Of a stretch of DNA of 44,928 nucleotides, positions 1 to 7,719 are shown piece after piece. A program made the translations under genes and the position numbers. The notes below the pieces were generated by a model. The model saw only the letters and a list, made by a program, of their open reading frames with translations, was not told the origin of the DNA and did no database searches. Origin of the DNA: a virus; IMG/VR virus record IMGVR_UViG_3300029448_000088, positions 1-44,928 of that record; one strand, written 5' to 3'. The first letter of the stretch is position 1; the number at the start of each line of letters is the position of its first letter.

Positions 1-62
1 TGGACTGAAAAGTCTACGTCGCTCAAAGCCTTACTTGCCTGATCCACCTCAAAGAAAGACAT
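1..62 (-). CDS. Start of a late-arm gene cut by the window edge
   Basis: An ATG at 62 (minus strand) opens a frame that runs off the left edge after 20 codons (MSFFEVDQASKALSDVDFSV). It lies 40 bp downstream of the stop of the 771-residue gene and is transcribed in the same direction. If the window is circular, this frame continues without a stop or frame change into the open frame at 44928-44628, giving a 120-residue protein with a lysine-rich C-terminus. If the window is a slice, it is the N-terminus of an unseen gene. I do not recognise the sequence. Confidence 0.5.
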   Translation of the reverse strand, partial: MSFFEVDQASKALSDVDFSV

Positions 63-102
63 CACATCTTTGGGGGGAATCTCGTGTTTAGTCAAAGGAG
101 TC

Positions 103-2418
103 TTAGGCGGCACGTTCACTTCCTCCCATAGATCGAGATCCCATAGAGCCAGCAGCAGCCAATCCTGCAATACCAAGAAGCGAGAGAAGAATCAGCGGCA
201 CATTCCTACCAGTAAGACCTCGGGTCTTAAGGAACTCAGCCATTCTTTTTGTGGCAGCAGCACCCTTTGGTCCCTTGGGTTTTGCGCCTGCAACCCGATC
301 ATCAAACTCTTGGCTTCGAGGCCGATCACCAACTTCCAAACCCCGAAGCAGAGATTCCTCTTGAAGAAACAACTTATACAGCCTTTGCAAAGGCTTCTGC
401 AATTTAGCACTGGTCTTTGAAGGCACACCACCTCGTTCAGCCGATTCCACAATCCCAATTACAGACTTATCATTAATTCTCTTATCAATCTGACGAGACA
501 ACTTGTCAATCTTCTTTTCGTTATCTGCTACGTTTTCGTCAGAAGCCATAGCAAACTTTAGAAAAGCCCCCTTTGAAAGCCTGTTTGGATCTGAAGTAGT
601 AGGGCCACTAACCCCACCCAAAGATCGAGGACGAGGAGTTGTTTCTGTTCCGGGAGGGACAGAGCCCCTCTGACCCGTTTCAGGATCAAAACTCAAGTCG
701 CCAGTTGTACCTTCTCGCCTCATGGCTTCGGCACGTCTAGCCCGGTCAGTTTCTTGAATTTGGGGACGTGCTTGGTCTTCCATAAGCCTTCTATATTCAT
801 CGTCAGCCCTGATTGCAGGACCGTCAGGAGAAGGCCTTGTGCTGATCGAAACCGATTCGTCCGGATATCGGCGGTTGACGATTTCTCTTGCTGCAAAGCC
901 ACTGCCGCCCCTCATCACGGGACCCTTTTCAGCACGACGAGCATCTCTTGCACTTTGCTTTCGTTGCCCTCGGTTCTGGTTTCTTACAGCATCGCCTGAT
1001 CGACTCTGACTCGCAGATTCCTTTCCGGGTCCCAACCTAACTACAACTTGATTAGCCGCATAAAGTTCGGCTCGCTTCTTTTGAAAGACCTCCGCAGAAG
1101 AATTACTAGGAATCCTTTTAAGTTCTTCCGCTATTTGATCTCTTCGGCGAACTGCTTCCTTGCGAGCAATTTCTTGCTTTGAATCACCCGTACCCAAAAC
1201 TCGATCGGTTTCTTCGCCTGCAAGGCGAGCATCTATTTGTGCCCGATCAACCTTAATTTGATCTACATCAGGTCTTTGGCCCTTAGTCTGAACCTCAGAA
1301 CGATCAATTCTTTCAGTAGTTCCAACAGTTTCAGCAAGAACAGGAGTCCCTCCTGCTTCAACTGCAAGTTGGGAACCACCAGAAGTAAGGAGAGTCTTGT
1401 CAAGAATTGACTGATCTCTCTCCATGTTAGCAAGACGCTTCTTAATTTGAATAAGAAGCCTAGTCTGCTTTTCGTCTAACTTTTTGCCTTCTGAACTTGC
1501 AACAAGACTTTTAAGTCGTTTGATTTTTTTTTCAAAGTCTTGCCCTGTTCGCTGCCGTTCTCTTGCATTCATTGCACGGCGAGGGACAGGGTTTCCTTTT
1601 TCTGCTCTTGCAAGAGTTCTTTCTGCAAGTTGCTCTCTTTCCGCTGTCCGAATAACTGCGTCTCGCGTATTCGACTTAGGCGGTTGTGTTTCTTGGCTTG
1701 GATCGGGAAGCCCTATCGGCCTTTGAGACTCAGCCTGATAGTTAGCCGTAAATCCTTCTTGCACAGGAGGGCGTGCTGAAGCAAACTTGTTTCGGTCACC
1801 ACCTTCAATGTCAAACTTCCTTCTCTGAAGTTTTTCCCTTTTAACAAGAAGGGGATCTTCAGAAGTAAGTTCTACACCAAGCCTTTTTCTGTCTTGAATT
1901 GCCGTTTCGTTGTAATCAAGTTCTCGCTGCAACTCAATCATTTCACGAGTTTCAGGTGCCTTTGACGCAGCAAAAGCATCTCTAATTTGATTAGTACGTC
2001 TTGCCCGTCCTGCTTCTCTTACATTTTTCTGATTCTTAAGATCCCTAGTTCTTTCTTCTTCAATTTTAGAATCAATTTCTTCGGGCGTACTGACGGCTTC
2101 GCTAGAGAGATTCTTTTCCTGAATGAATGTTGCGCCTGTATCAGGGTCACGCACACTCCTGATGTTTGACTTAACAGGATTTCGGGCTTCAACTCGACGA
2201 TCAATAGAAACACTTTCGGGAAACGATTGAAGTCTTTGCTTAATAACCGTTTCTGTAGTCTTGTTTCTACTGCCTATGGGTTTGCCTTCGGCATCAATTT
2301 TTACAGAGTAAGAATTGTTCCCATCAAGTACATAACGAAACTTCCCTCTGAGTGTGTCAATTTCAAAGGTGTCAATGTTGGCCGCGATTGCTTCTTTGAT
2401 TTCTTGGATCGTACTCAT
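103..2418 (-). CDS. Large charged low-complexity protein with C-terminal membrane segment; first gene of the leftward late arm
   Basis: This 771-residue protein is rich in Arg, Glu, Gln, Lys and Ser and has long helical and disordered stretches. A hydrophobic segment lies near the C-terminus (about 739-757, NVPLILLSLLGIAGLAAAG), followed by a small Ser/Gly tail. No enzyme motif is visible. Its build resembles the 694-residue protein at 26591-28675, which also combines long charged sequence with a C-terminal Gly/Ala hydrophobic segment, so an internal virion or ejection protein is a reasonable guess. The start ATG at 2418 has an AGAGG about 13 bases upstream and sits in the short divergent gap opposite the helicase gene, which makes it the first gene of the late arm. 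It does not look like a portal, terminase or capsid protein. Confidence 0.7.
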   Translation of the reverse strand: MSTIQEIKEAIAANIDTFEIDTLRGKFRYVLDGNNSYSVKIDAEGKPIGSRNKTTETVIKQRLQSFPESVSIDRRVEARNPVKSNIRSVRDPDTGATFIQEKNLSSEAVSTPEEIDSKIEEERTRDLKNQKNVREAGRARRTNQIRDAFAASKAPETREMIELQRELDYNETAIQDRKRLGVELTSEDPLLVKREKLQRRKFDIEGGDRNKFASARPPVQEGFTANYQAESQRPIGLPDPSQETQPPKSNTRDAVIRTAEREQLAERTLARAEKGNPVPRRAMNARERQRTGQDFEKKIKRLKSLVASSEGKKLDEKQTRLLIQIKKRLANMERDQSILDKTLLTSGGSQLAVEAGGTPVLAETVGTTERIDRSEVQTKGQRPDVDQIKVDRAQIDARLAGEETDRVLGTGDSKQEIARKEAVRRRDQIAEELKRIPSNSSAEVFQKKRAELYAANQVVVRLGPGKESASQSRSGDAVRNQNRGQRKQSARDARRAEKGPVMRGGSGFAAREIVNRRYPDESVSISTRPSPDGPAIRADDEYRRLMEDQARPQIQETDRARRAEAMRREGTTGDLSFDPETGQRGSVPPGTETTPRPRSLGGVSGPTTSDPNRLSKGAFLKFAMASDENVADNEKKIDKLSRQIDKRINDKSVIGIVESAERGGVPSKTSAKLQKPLQRLYKLFLQEESLLRGLEVGDRPRSQEFDDRVAGAKPKGPKGAAATKRMAEFLKTRGLTGRNVPLILLSLLGIAGLAAAGSMGSRSMGGSERAA

Positions 2419-2425
2419 GGTTCTG

Positions 2426-2455
2426 TTGCCTCTTTAGGGAAGGAGGTTGTATAAT
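2426..2455 (+). promoter_or_regulatory. Sigma-70-type promoter for the rightward arm
   Basis: The divergent gap contains TTGCCT (2426-2431), an 18-bp spacer and a perfect TATAAT (2450-2455). This would start transcription near 2461, about 28 bases before the helicase ATG at 2489. It is the best consensus promoter I see in the window and fits an early promoter read by the host housekeeping sigma factor. A TTG start codon at 2447 in the helicase frame would overlap this -10 box, which argues for the ATG at 2489. Confidence 0.6.
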
Positions 2456-2488
2456 GCACATACCCCCACACCCCCACTGGAATCTTAC

Positions 2489-3883
2489 ATGTCAAACGCG
2501 ACAAACACTGTTTTGTCTTCACCGGAACCGATGCAAGTTGCTCGGTACCTGTTGCGAACTAAATTTTCTACGCCTAATGGCCGAAGCGGTCTTTGGTATT
2601 GGCGTGGTAACTTCTATGAATGGTACGGAGAAGAATGGAAGGCTCGCAATATTGAGTGGGTTGAATCAGCCCTTTGGGTTGCCCTTGAAAACCTTACCTT
2701 TCAGACCACTAGTAATGGTGTAGTCTCACAGCAAAGATTTGCACCTAATCTTTCAAAGGTTCAAAATGTTACGAGGGCCATTCAAGCCGTGTCTTCTTTG
2801 GCTCATGAAAGAGTTCCCATTTGGATGGGAGGACCTGAAGCCCCCTCATCTAAGTATTGTATCTCTTTTCAAGACGTAATCGTTAATTGCAAGACAATGG
2901 AAGTTCAGGATCGGACTGACGCATGGTTTGATCCTCACGTTCTTCCTGTTGCTTGGGAAGATGGCGACAAGCCCCCCCACACTTGGCTTCGTTGTCTTGA
3001 AGAGTGGAGCGGTGGAGACGAAAAGTGGATTGATCTGCTTCAGCGGATGTTTGGATATTGCCTTCTGCCCCATCGGGACTACGCTAAGTGGTTCCTTTTC
3101 TACGGCAAGATCCGTGGGGGCAAGGGAACCATTATGTCTGTGCTGAAGGCCCTGATGCGGGAAGGCTATATGGGTACTTGCCTTGAAGATATTGCGGGGC
3201 AGTTTGGCCTTTGGGGTATTGAGCAGTCCCGTTTGATGGCCATTAACGAGGTTTCAGAAATTTCAAACCGTGAAGGGGAGGCGGCTTGCCGTGTTCTAAA
3301 GAGCATTGTGGGCCGTGACCCGATCAGCATCAACCGCAAATACGAGCCCCCGCTGCGGAATGTTGTTGTGGACGCTGTCCCGATCATGCAGGCTAATGAG
3401 ATCCCCAAGTTGCCTAACAAGGGACAAGGTCTTTCTAGCAAGATGGTTGTGCTTCCCTTTACGGTTTCCTTCTTGGGCAGAGAAGACTACAGCCTTCTAG
3501 GAAAGTTGCTGAAGGAACTGCCGTCTATTGCTAGATGGGCAGTTGATGGGGCCATGGCACTAGAAGCAGAGTCAGATCCTCGGCTTAAATTTGTAATGCC
3601 GGACGATGCTCAAGATACGGTTGACGAATACACCACCGTCAACAATCCCTACAACGAGTTTCTCGAAGATAAATTTACGCCTGACGAATCTTCGTTTGTG
3701 GGGTCTTCCGCGGTCTACGAAAACTGGAAGGTTTGGTCAAAGAACCTAAAGGTACCAAGAGTAAGTCAGGCACAATTCATCCATAAACTTTTGCAAGATT
3801 CGACTTGGACTTTGACTAAGCACCGTCTTGGTAAAGGCGGTTCTAGGGGTCTGAGGGGCCTTCGGATTAAACCCCAAGCGTAG
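2489..3883 (+). CDS. SF3 (D5-like) replicative helicase/primase-type ATPase
   Basis: This 464-residue protein carries the superfamily 3 helicase core of D5/P4-type phage and plasmid replication proteins. Walker A is at about residues 206-214 (GKIRGGKGT), preceded by hydrophobic FLFY. A Walker B-like segment follows (LMAINEVSE), then a sensor-type segment (MQANEIPK), and a basic C-terminal domain ends the protein. No zinc-finger or TOPRIM primase domain is visible in the roughly 200-residue N-terminal part, so primase activity is not shown. It probably unwinds DNA at the fork for the family-A polymerase encoded downstream. I chose the ATG at 2489 because the longer frame begins inside the -10 box; there is no clear Shine-Dalgarno. 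The structured region at 3884-4373 follows directly. Confidence 0.85.
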   Translation: MSNATNTVLSSPEPMQVARYLLRTKFSTPNGRSGLWYWRGNFYEWYGEEWKARNIEWVESALWVALENLTFQTTSNGVVSQQRFAPNLSKVQNVTRAIQAVSSLAHERVPIWMGGPEAPSSKYCISFQDVIVNCKTMEVQDRTDAWFDPHVLPVAWEDGDKPPHTWLRCLEEWSGGDEKWIDLLQRMFGYCLLPHRDYAKWFLFYGKIRGGKGTIMSVLKALMREGYMGTCLEDIAGQFGLWGIEQSRLMAINEVSEISNREGEAACRVLKSIVGRDPISINRKYEPPLRNVVVDAVPIMQANEIPKLPNKGQGLSSKMVVLPFTVSFLGREDYSLLGKLLKELPSIARWAVDGAMALEAESDPRLKFVMPDDAQDTVDEYTTVNNPYNEFLEDKFTPDESSFVGSSAVYENWKVWSKNLKVPRVSQAQFIHKLLQDSTWTLTKHRLGKGGSRGLRGLRIKPQA

Positions 3884-4121
3884 GGTACCGTGGGGGTACC
3901 ACCGGGGTACCGGGGGACATGGTTCCCTCGGTGCCTCTTTTTTGTATCACCAGCCCGGTTTTTGGGCAGGGGTACCATATGTACCACCTTTTTCTATAAA
4001 GGAGGTAGGTATGTATAGATATGTAAGAGTATACGCAGACATGGCACCCGTGGTACCCATGGTACCTATGGCGTTCCTGATATCAGCAAGGCCGATTGGG
4101 GTAACCACGCCTCATGGTACC
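3884..4121. repeat. Cluster of seven GGTACC palindromes
   Basis: GGTACC occurs at 3884, 3895, 3906, 3971, 4052, 4061 and 4116, with near-copies at 3921 (GGTTCC) and about 3980 and 4128. The rest of the window contains only about eight copies. The cluster starts immediately after the helicase stop codon and runs through a tiny ORF at 4011-4148. Iterated palindromes beside a replication helicase suggest binding sites for an initiator or regulator, but no matching protein can be named. Confidence 0.7.
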
Positions 4122-4148
4122 CAAATGGTACAACCCAAAAAGTTTTGA
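4011..4148 (+). CDS. Small ORF (45 aa) with a strong ribosome binding site
   Basis: An ATG at 4011 follows an almost ideal Shine-Dalgarno (AAAGGAGGT at 3998-4006). The 45-residue product begins MYRYVRVYADMAPVVPMVPM and has no recognisable domain. Its Val-Pro pairs are encoded by the GGTACC repeats, so this segment may serve both as coding and as repeat DNA. It could be a real small early protein or a regulatory leader peptide. Confidence 0.45.
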   Translation: MYRYVRVYADMAPVVPMVPMAFLISARPIGVTTPHGTQMVQPKKF

Positions 4149-4163
4149 TACGGGAACGGTCTT

Positions 4164-4315
4164 TTAACTAATAATAGAGATTGGACTTAGGGGGTGATGG
4201 GGGGGTTAGACCACAGGTAGTCTAACTATTATTAATTATATTTATTTACATGGGTGACCATGTGACATTCAGGCGGATGGTGTATTGATTAGTGGGGTGT
4301 AAGTAGTAACACCAT
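4164..4315. other. Nested inverted repeats in an AT-rich non-coding region; candidate origin or control region
   Basis: TAACTAATAATAG (4165-4177) pairs with CTATTATTAATTA (4226-4238) with one mismatch. Inside it, TTAGAC (4206-4211) pairs with GTCTAA (4220-4225), and a TGGGGGGG motif (4198-4205) lies in the outer loop. Further right are CATGG/CCATG (4249-4262) and ATGGTGT/ACACCAT (4277-4283 and 4309-4315). The stretch 4149-4373 contains no credible gene. Together with the GGTACC cluster and the neighbouring helicase gene this looks like an origin of replication or a major control region; that role is inferred, not shown. Confidence 0.45.
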
Positions 4316-4373
4316 TAGAACTTTCTAGGTTTTAGTGGTTCGTTCGTTCACACTTCACTCAGGAGTATTTCTC

Positions 4374-4748
4374 ATGATTCAATTGATCATTCGGTTGGTT
4401 ATGTTTCCCGTTGATTTCGTGTTCTTGGGATTGGACATTTACAAGTCCAACAAGCAACACAACAGTCGGGTGTGTGATACTTGGGGGGTTCATAACCTTC
4501 CCAAGTTCAAGGATCTCTGCCACATTGCATGGTGGCAAGGGGCAATCGTGGTCTGTCGGAAAATAGACCACGGAGACGAAGTCGAGTACAGAACCGACTT
4601 CAAAGGAGTAGATCCGTACTACCTAGTGGTACGGATGGGAGACAAGGCATATCCGTTGCCTTGGTTCAAGCCTCTGTATCTCTGGGCATTGGAGAGATAC
4701 GACCCCCCCGAGTGGGAGTCGTCCGAAGAAGTGGACTTCGAATATTGA
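4374..4748 (+). CDS. Unknown early protein with N-terminal membrane segment
   Basis: This 124-residue protein has a hydrophobic N-terminus (about residues 2-20, IQLIIRLVMFPVDFVFLGLD), followed by a soluble part rich in Trp and Tyr and an acidic tail. I do not recognise a family. The ATG at 4374 has AGGAG eight bases upstream. The gene stands alone between the structured region and a strong terminator that overlaps its stop codon, so it is its own transcription unit or the end of one. A membrane-anchored host-takeover or exclusion protein is possible, but nothing in the sequence proves this. Confidence 0.7.
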   Translation: MIQLIIRLVMFPVDFVFLGLDIYKSNKQHNSRVCDTWGVHNLPKFKDLCHIAWWQGAIVVCRKIDHGDEVEYRTDFKGVDPYYLVVRMGDKAYPLPWFKPLYLWALERYDPPEWESSEEVDFEY

Positions 4749-4786
4749 TTGGAAGGGGACTTCGGTCCCCTTCCAATCTCTTTTTT
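4748..4786 (+). terminator. Rho-independent terminator
   Basis: A perfect 13-bp stem (ATTGGAAGGGGAC with GTCCCCTTCCAAT) is closed by a TTCG tetraloop and followed by CTCTTTTTT. The stem starts at the last base of the upstream stop codon. Confidence 0.9.
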
Positions 4787-4798
4787 AGGAGAGATTCA

Positions 4799-5014
4799 AT
4801 GCGTGAGATCCTGAAGGATATCGCCAGCATGACAATCATGCGAGTGCCATTTTTCGTGGTGACACTGTTCGTGTTCACCACCATCATCCCTGACTGGGTC
4901 GCCGGTGGACCCAGATCAGTAGATGTCCAGTTAACTGAGATGGCTGGTTGTGGAGTGCTTGCTGCACTCCTCAATCGTGTCATCGTTCGTCCCAAGGAGG
5001 ACAACAATGAATGA
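4799..5014 (+). CDS. Small two-segment membrane protein
   Basis: This 71-residue protein has a hydrophobic segment at about residues 12-29 (TIMRVPFFVVTLFVFTTIIP), a short loop with charged residues, a second weaker hydrophobic segment (about 48-63) and a basic/acidic tail. Size and topology would fit a holin, but its place among early genes makes an early membrane-acting protein at least as likely. AGGAG lies 8-12 bases before the ATG at 4799. The next gene begins inside its last codons, so the two are probably translated together. Confidence 0.6.
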   Translation: MREILKDIASMTIMRVPFFVVTLFVFTTIIPDWVAGGPRSVDVQLTEMAGCGVLAALLNRVIVRPKEDNNE

Positions 5015-5543
5015 AAACACCGCAGATCACACCTACGTGATGGAGTCCCGTGATAATCACCTCAATTTGAGGAATATCATCATGGAAGAAATCAGTACTC
5101 CTCACCCGTGGAAGGAGAAAGAAGAAGAAGATCTTCCGTGCATGCTGGCAACGATCAGCATGGACTGCATCGTATGCGGTCGCACAAATGATTCGGGATG
5201 TAACATTTCCGAATCAGTCATTGGAGTCGATGACCTCAGGTGTGTACTGAGAACAGTCATATCTGATAGATCTATCAGAGTCAATTACGATGACGCAAGG
5301 GCAGACTTCCCTTCGTTGGGACCAATCCCAATCCCGATGGATCATCGTGCTTTCATCAGGCTTCACAACTACAGGCTTAACATATCCTGTAGTTTGTTAG
5401 TAGTCTCCAAAAAGCCTGACAATGTGGTCAGGTCAATGGAGATATTGTTCCAAAGACTACCCATCACGGTTAGTAAGTGGAACAGTTTGAAGAGCAGTAG
5501 TAGACATTCATCTTGCTACAACAAGATGAAGCACTACGTCTGA
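5007..5543 (+). CDS. Unknown early protein with several cysteines
   Basis: This 178-residue protein is of unknown family. Cysteines cluster between residues 45 and 80, including CIVC and two later single cysteines, which could bind a metal. The C-terminus is Ser- and Lys-rich. The ATG at 5007 has a strong AAGGAGG upstream and overlaps the stop of the preceding membrane protein. The frame was shortened from an earlier in-frame start because of this ribosome binding site. It is followed by a strong terminator. Confidence 0.65.
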   Translation: MNENTADHTYVMESRDNHLNLRNIIMEEISTPHPWKEKEEEDLPCMLATISMDCIVCGRTNDSGCNISESVIGVDDLRCVLRTVISDRSIRVNYDDARADFPSLGPIPIPMDHRAFIRLHNYRLNISCSLLVVSKKPDNVVRSMEILFQRLPITVSKWNSLKSSSRHSSCYNKMKHYV

Positions 5544-5569
5544 TGAGTGGTTAGTTGTAGGTTGACCGT

Positions 5570-5617
5570 GGTTCCCCCTGCCCGTCCGGGCAGGGGGAAC
5601 CCGGTCTTATTTTTTTT
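5570..5617 (+). terminator. Rho-independent terminator
   Basis: A perfect 14-bp GC-rich stem (GGTTCCCCCTGCCC with GGGCAGGGGGAACC), loop GTCC, is followed by TCTTATTTTTTT. Its arms closely resemble those of the palindrome at 7751-7782 that lies inside a gene. Confidence 0.9.
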
Positions 5618-5664
5618 GGTTTGTTGTGTTGGGTGATTCATACCAAAGTAGAGAAAGGAGTCTC

Positions 5665-6213
5665 ATGCTTCACATTCGACATTTCTCGGATGAGCGTGTG
5701 CAAGATCTCGAACAACGAGACTTAGCACAGACGAACGGTGATGACGAACACCGTTCAGATGCTGGTATCTATGGCTTCCAAGTGGAAGTAGATCCAGCAC
5801 ATACGTCGGCTACTGTCGCCTACGAATTCATTCGTGAGGAGACAAGAGATGACGTAGAAGAGTTCCATAACATATGGAACCATGTATTCCCTCCTGACAT
5901 GGAATACATAATCCCTCCGGATGACCCGGATGGATTTCAACCTGTCTTCAAGCAGGTTGTTACTGAGCAAATCAGTTTGATGCTCAAAGCCGAAGCATTG
6001 CTCCGGCAAGCAGCACGATCTAATCCAATCGTGCTTACTAGTCATGTCATCAAGTATCAACTTGATGTACCTGACAGAATTATCCACTGCGTGGATGGTT
6101 CCTGTCGTGCGTACTACGAGACGACAGAGCGGGTAGAGGATGGGTTTGTGATATCTGTACCCGCAAGGTTTGTTTACGGAAGACGTAAGGGTGGTCATCT
6201 GCATCTTATCTAG
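5665..6213 (+). CDS. Unknown acidic early protein
   Basis: This 182-residue protein is acidic in its first two thirds and basic at the end (GRRKGGHLHLI). I recognise no family or catalytic motif. The ATG at 5665 has AAAGGAG eight bases upstream and was preferred over an in-frame start 39 bases earlier. It opens a three-gene unit (5665-6998) in which genes abut or overlap by one base, directly after a terminator. Confidence 0.65.
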   Translation: MLHIRHFSDERVQDLEQRDLAQTNGDDEHRSDAGIYGFQVEVDPAHTSATVAYEFIREETRDDVEEFHNIWNHVFPPDMEYIIPPDDPDGFQPVFKQVVTEQISLMLKAEALLRQAARSNPIVLTSHVIKYQLDVPDRIIHCVDGSCRAYYETTERVEDGFVISVPARFVYGRRKGGHLHLI

Positions 6214-6411
6214 ATGACTACACGTTTCCGTTTAGTTTTTCATGGGTCTCAACTAGTAGATGTAACTAGTTCAGATCCCGACCTTCCTAATCTGAGCCAA
6301 GCACCGCTTGTCTCAAATGCAACAGTTACTACCGAGGAAGTAACAGTCTCTGATCGTCATGCAGAACAGTATCAAAGCACAGTTCTTAATTCATTCACAA
6401 GGAAAGACTAA
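6214..6411 (+). CDS. Unknown small protein (65 aa)
   Basis: The ATG follows directly on the stop codon of the upstream gene, and the stop overlaps the next ATG in TAATG. The product is Thr-, Ser- and Val-rich and shows no motif. Its tight packing between two longer genes is the main support for it being real. Confidence 0.55.
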   Translation: MTTRFRLVFHGSQLVDVTSSDPDLPNLSQAPLVSNATVTTEEVTVSDRHAEQYQSTVLNSFTRKD

Positions 6412-6998
6412 TGCCAATCATGCGTAAGAAGAAGATCGCAGACAACTGCGATACGTTCAAGTTGATCGCCGTCAAGACGAACGAGAAGGGCAACTGCCTC
6501 CTCACGTTCGCCCCTCAAGGCGAGCAGGGTTCAACCGTGCTTCAGGTCATTGACTCTGGCACCAAGGATGCCAGTTACAGCATCAACACCCCCGAAGGTG
6601 ATGTTGCAGTAAATGTTAGCACGGGTAGTGCTATCCTCGCATCACTCGCTGGCAAGACCGGCAAGTATGCGGATCAGGTGGAGAAGAGTTGGTACGAGCA
6701 TCTCGATACGATGCTTACCAATGGTGAATCCATTCCCTTCAATTGGGAAGAACGATTCACGTCCTATGTTGGTTGCATCATGCACATTGCAACCACTCCC
6801 AGTTGCATTGAACGCAACGGGTTCATCAACTTCTGTAACTTCGATGTCTCAGAAGTTGAATACGAAGATCGCATGGAGTTCATCACTGATACTCTTGCGA
6901 TGTTTGAGCCTGCCGATGAGAAGGCGATTGAGCAGTTCGTTCAGAACAAGAAGGCGTCTGCCCCGAAGCGACGGAAGCCTGTAGTCACTCGTGACTGA
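6411..6998 (+). CDS. Unknown early/middle protein (195 aa)
   Basis: The first half contains beta-type sequence (CLLTFAPQGEQGSTVLQVID), the middle is helical, and the C-terminus is strongly basic (APKRRKPVVTRD), which would suit nucleic-acid contact. Cysteines are scattered rather than in a zinc pattern. No family recognised. It starts in TAATG overlap with the upstream gene and is followed by a 400-bp non-coding block. Confidence 0.65.
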   Translation: MPIMRKKKIADNCDTFKLIAVKTNEKGNCLLTFAPQGEQGSTVLQVIDSGTKDASYSINTPEGDVAVNVSTGSAILASLAGKTGKYADQVEKSWYEHLDTMLTNGESIPFNWEERFTSYVGCIMHIATTPSCIERNGFINFCNFDVSEVEYEDRMEFITDTLAMFEPADEKAIEQFVQNKKASAPKRRKPVVTRD

Positions 6999-7010
6999 AC
7001 ACTGCTGACT

Positions 7011-7205
7011 CGACTAGGCGAGTATAAATAGCATTTAAGCCTAGTGCGGCCTCACATAGATCACCGTCTATGTGGGGCGTATGTCCTACTGGCCCGGTAC
7101 CGACCAGTGGGCGTGTGGTGATTGATCATTGCTGCACGTTAAAGATCAAGGTGGGCTGCGCATACCTTTATGATGGAATCCATTAATCACGCAGACGTTT
7201 TTTTA
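7011..7205 (+). ncRNA. Candidate structured non-coding RNA
   Basis: Four consecutive stem-loops fill this gene-free stretch. ACTAGGC 7013-7019 pairs with 7039-7045. A 12-bp stem, 7049-7060 with 7067-7078, has a 6-base loop. CCTACTGG 7085-7092 pairs with 7104-7111 (one G-U). The last is a multi-part element in which GTGATT 7118-7123 pairs with AATCAC 7185-7190, ATCAT 7125-7129 with ATGAT 7170-7174, and AAGGT 7148-7152 with ACCTT 7164-7168. A run of seven Ts follows (7198-7204), as expected at an intrinsic transcript end. It is not a tRNA. Alternatives are a structured leader or serial processing sites. Confidence 0.45.
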
Positions 7206-7273
7206 TTCAGTGTTTTAGTTTATGGTTTTAGTTTTTTTGTTTTTTTTATTTTTCATTTCATTTCATTTCATTC
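7198..7273. repeat. T-rich tract with four TTTCA tandem repeats
   Basis: About 75 bases are mainly T on the plus strand, with several runs of 6-8 Ts, and end in four tandem TTTCA units (7251-7270). No gene is present here. It may act as serial terminators for the upstream RNA or as an easily melted DNA element. Confidence 0.6.
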
Positions 7274-7358
7274 TATTAGCCTCGAACATATTGTAACTAT
7301 ATACCCCATACTAAAATAGATTAGTGTCTCTCTGTCTCGTACCTCACTTATAGGTATA

Positions 7359-7378
7359 TGCGCAGACTGTACTGCGCA
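7359..7378. promoter_or_regulatory. Inverted repeat before a gene start
   Basis: TGCGCAG (7359-7365) and CTGCGCA (7372-7378) form a perfect 7-bp inverted repeat with a 6-base centre, 20 bases before the ATG at 7399. It could be an operator or an mRNA 5' hairpin. Upstream, 7274-7358 shows no gene; TAAAAT at 7313 is a weak -10 candidate. Confidence 0.45.
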
Positions 7379-7398
7379 TTCACATAAGGAAAAGCAAC

Positions 7399-7719
7399 AT
7401 GCCAAGCAATCCGCTTAAGCACCCACTGTTTAAAGACCGACAAGCATTCTTTCTTGAACACTGTCTGTACGACGAAAATGGAATGATCGTAGATAACCGT
7501 ACCTTCAACAATGAAGGAGACGCTGATGCCTTTATGTCTTGGAAGCACCAAGAACAAAGAGATGATGGTGACTACACCAGTGAGTTGTATCTCGGTAGAT
7601 GTCTTGTCCGTATGACTACGGTAGGACAACCTCCTGAAATCGTTGCAGGTTTCAGTACCAACGAAGAGATGACTCTTGGTTTCCTTGTACTTCTAGAGAA
7701 GGAAGACCTTAACCAATGA
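7399..7719 (+). CDS. Unknown small protein (106 aa)
   Basis: This is an acidic globular-looking protein with no recognised motif. The ATG has AAGGA 10-14 bases upstream and lies just after the inverted repeat at 7359-7378. The final codons overlap the next start by four bases. It heads a run of small tightly spaced genes reaching to 9011. Confidence 0.6.
   Translation: MPSNPLKHPLFKDRQAFFLEHCLYDENGMIVDNRTFNNEGDADAFMSWKHQEQRDDGDYTSELYLGRCLVRMTTVGQPPEIVAGFSTNEEMTLGFLVLLEKEDLNQ

Noticed and set aside
2447-2488. Longer helicase start at TTG 2447
   Set aside because: The codon overlaps a perfect TATAAT -10 box and the added residues (YNAHTPTPPLESY) look unlike a protein N-terminus; the ATG at 2489 fits better.
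3884-4130. GGTACC cluster as a CRISPR-like or satellite array
   Set aside because: Spacing is irregular (11, 11, 65, 81, 9 and 55 bases) and only six bases are shared, so it is an iterated short site, not an array.
4703-4709. C7 run at 4703 as another copy of the octamer
   Set aside because: It is followed by G, not A, so it lacks the T 5' of the G-run shared by the other 25 copies.
7011-7205. tRNA gene or tRNA-like element
   Set aside because: There is no T-loop GGTTCGAAT-type sequence, no matching acceptor stem of seven pairs and no CCA-like end.
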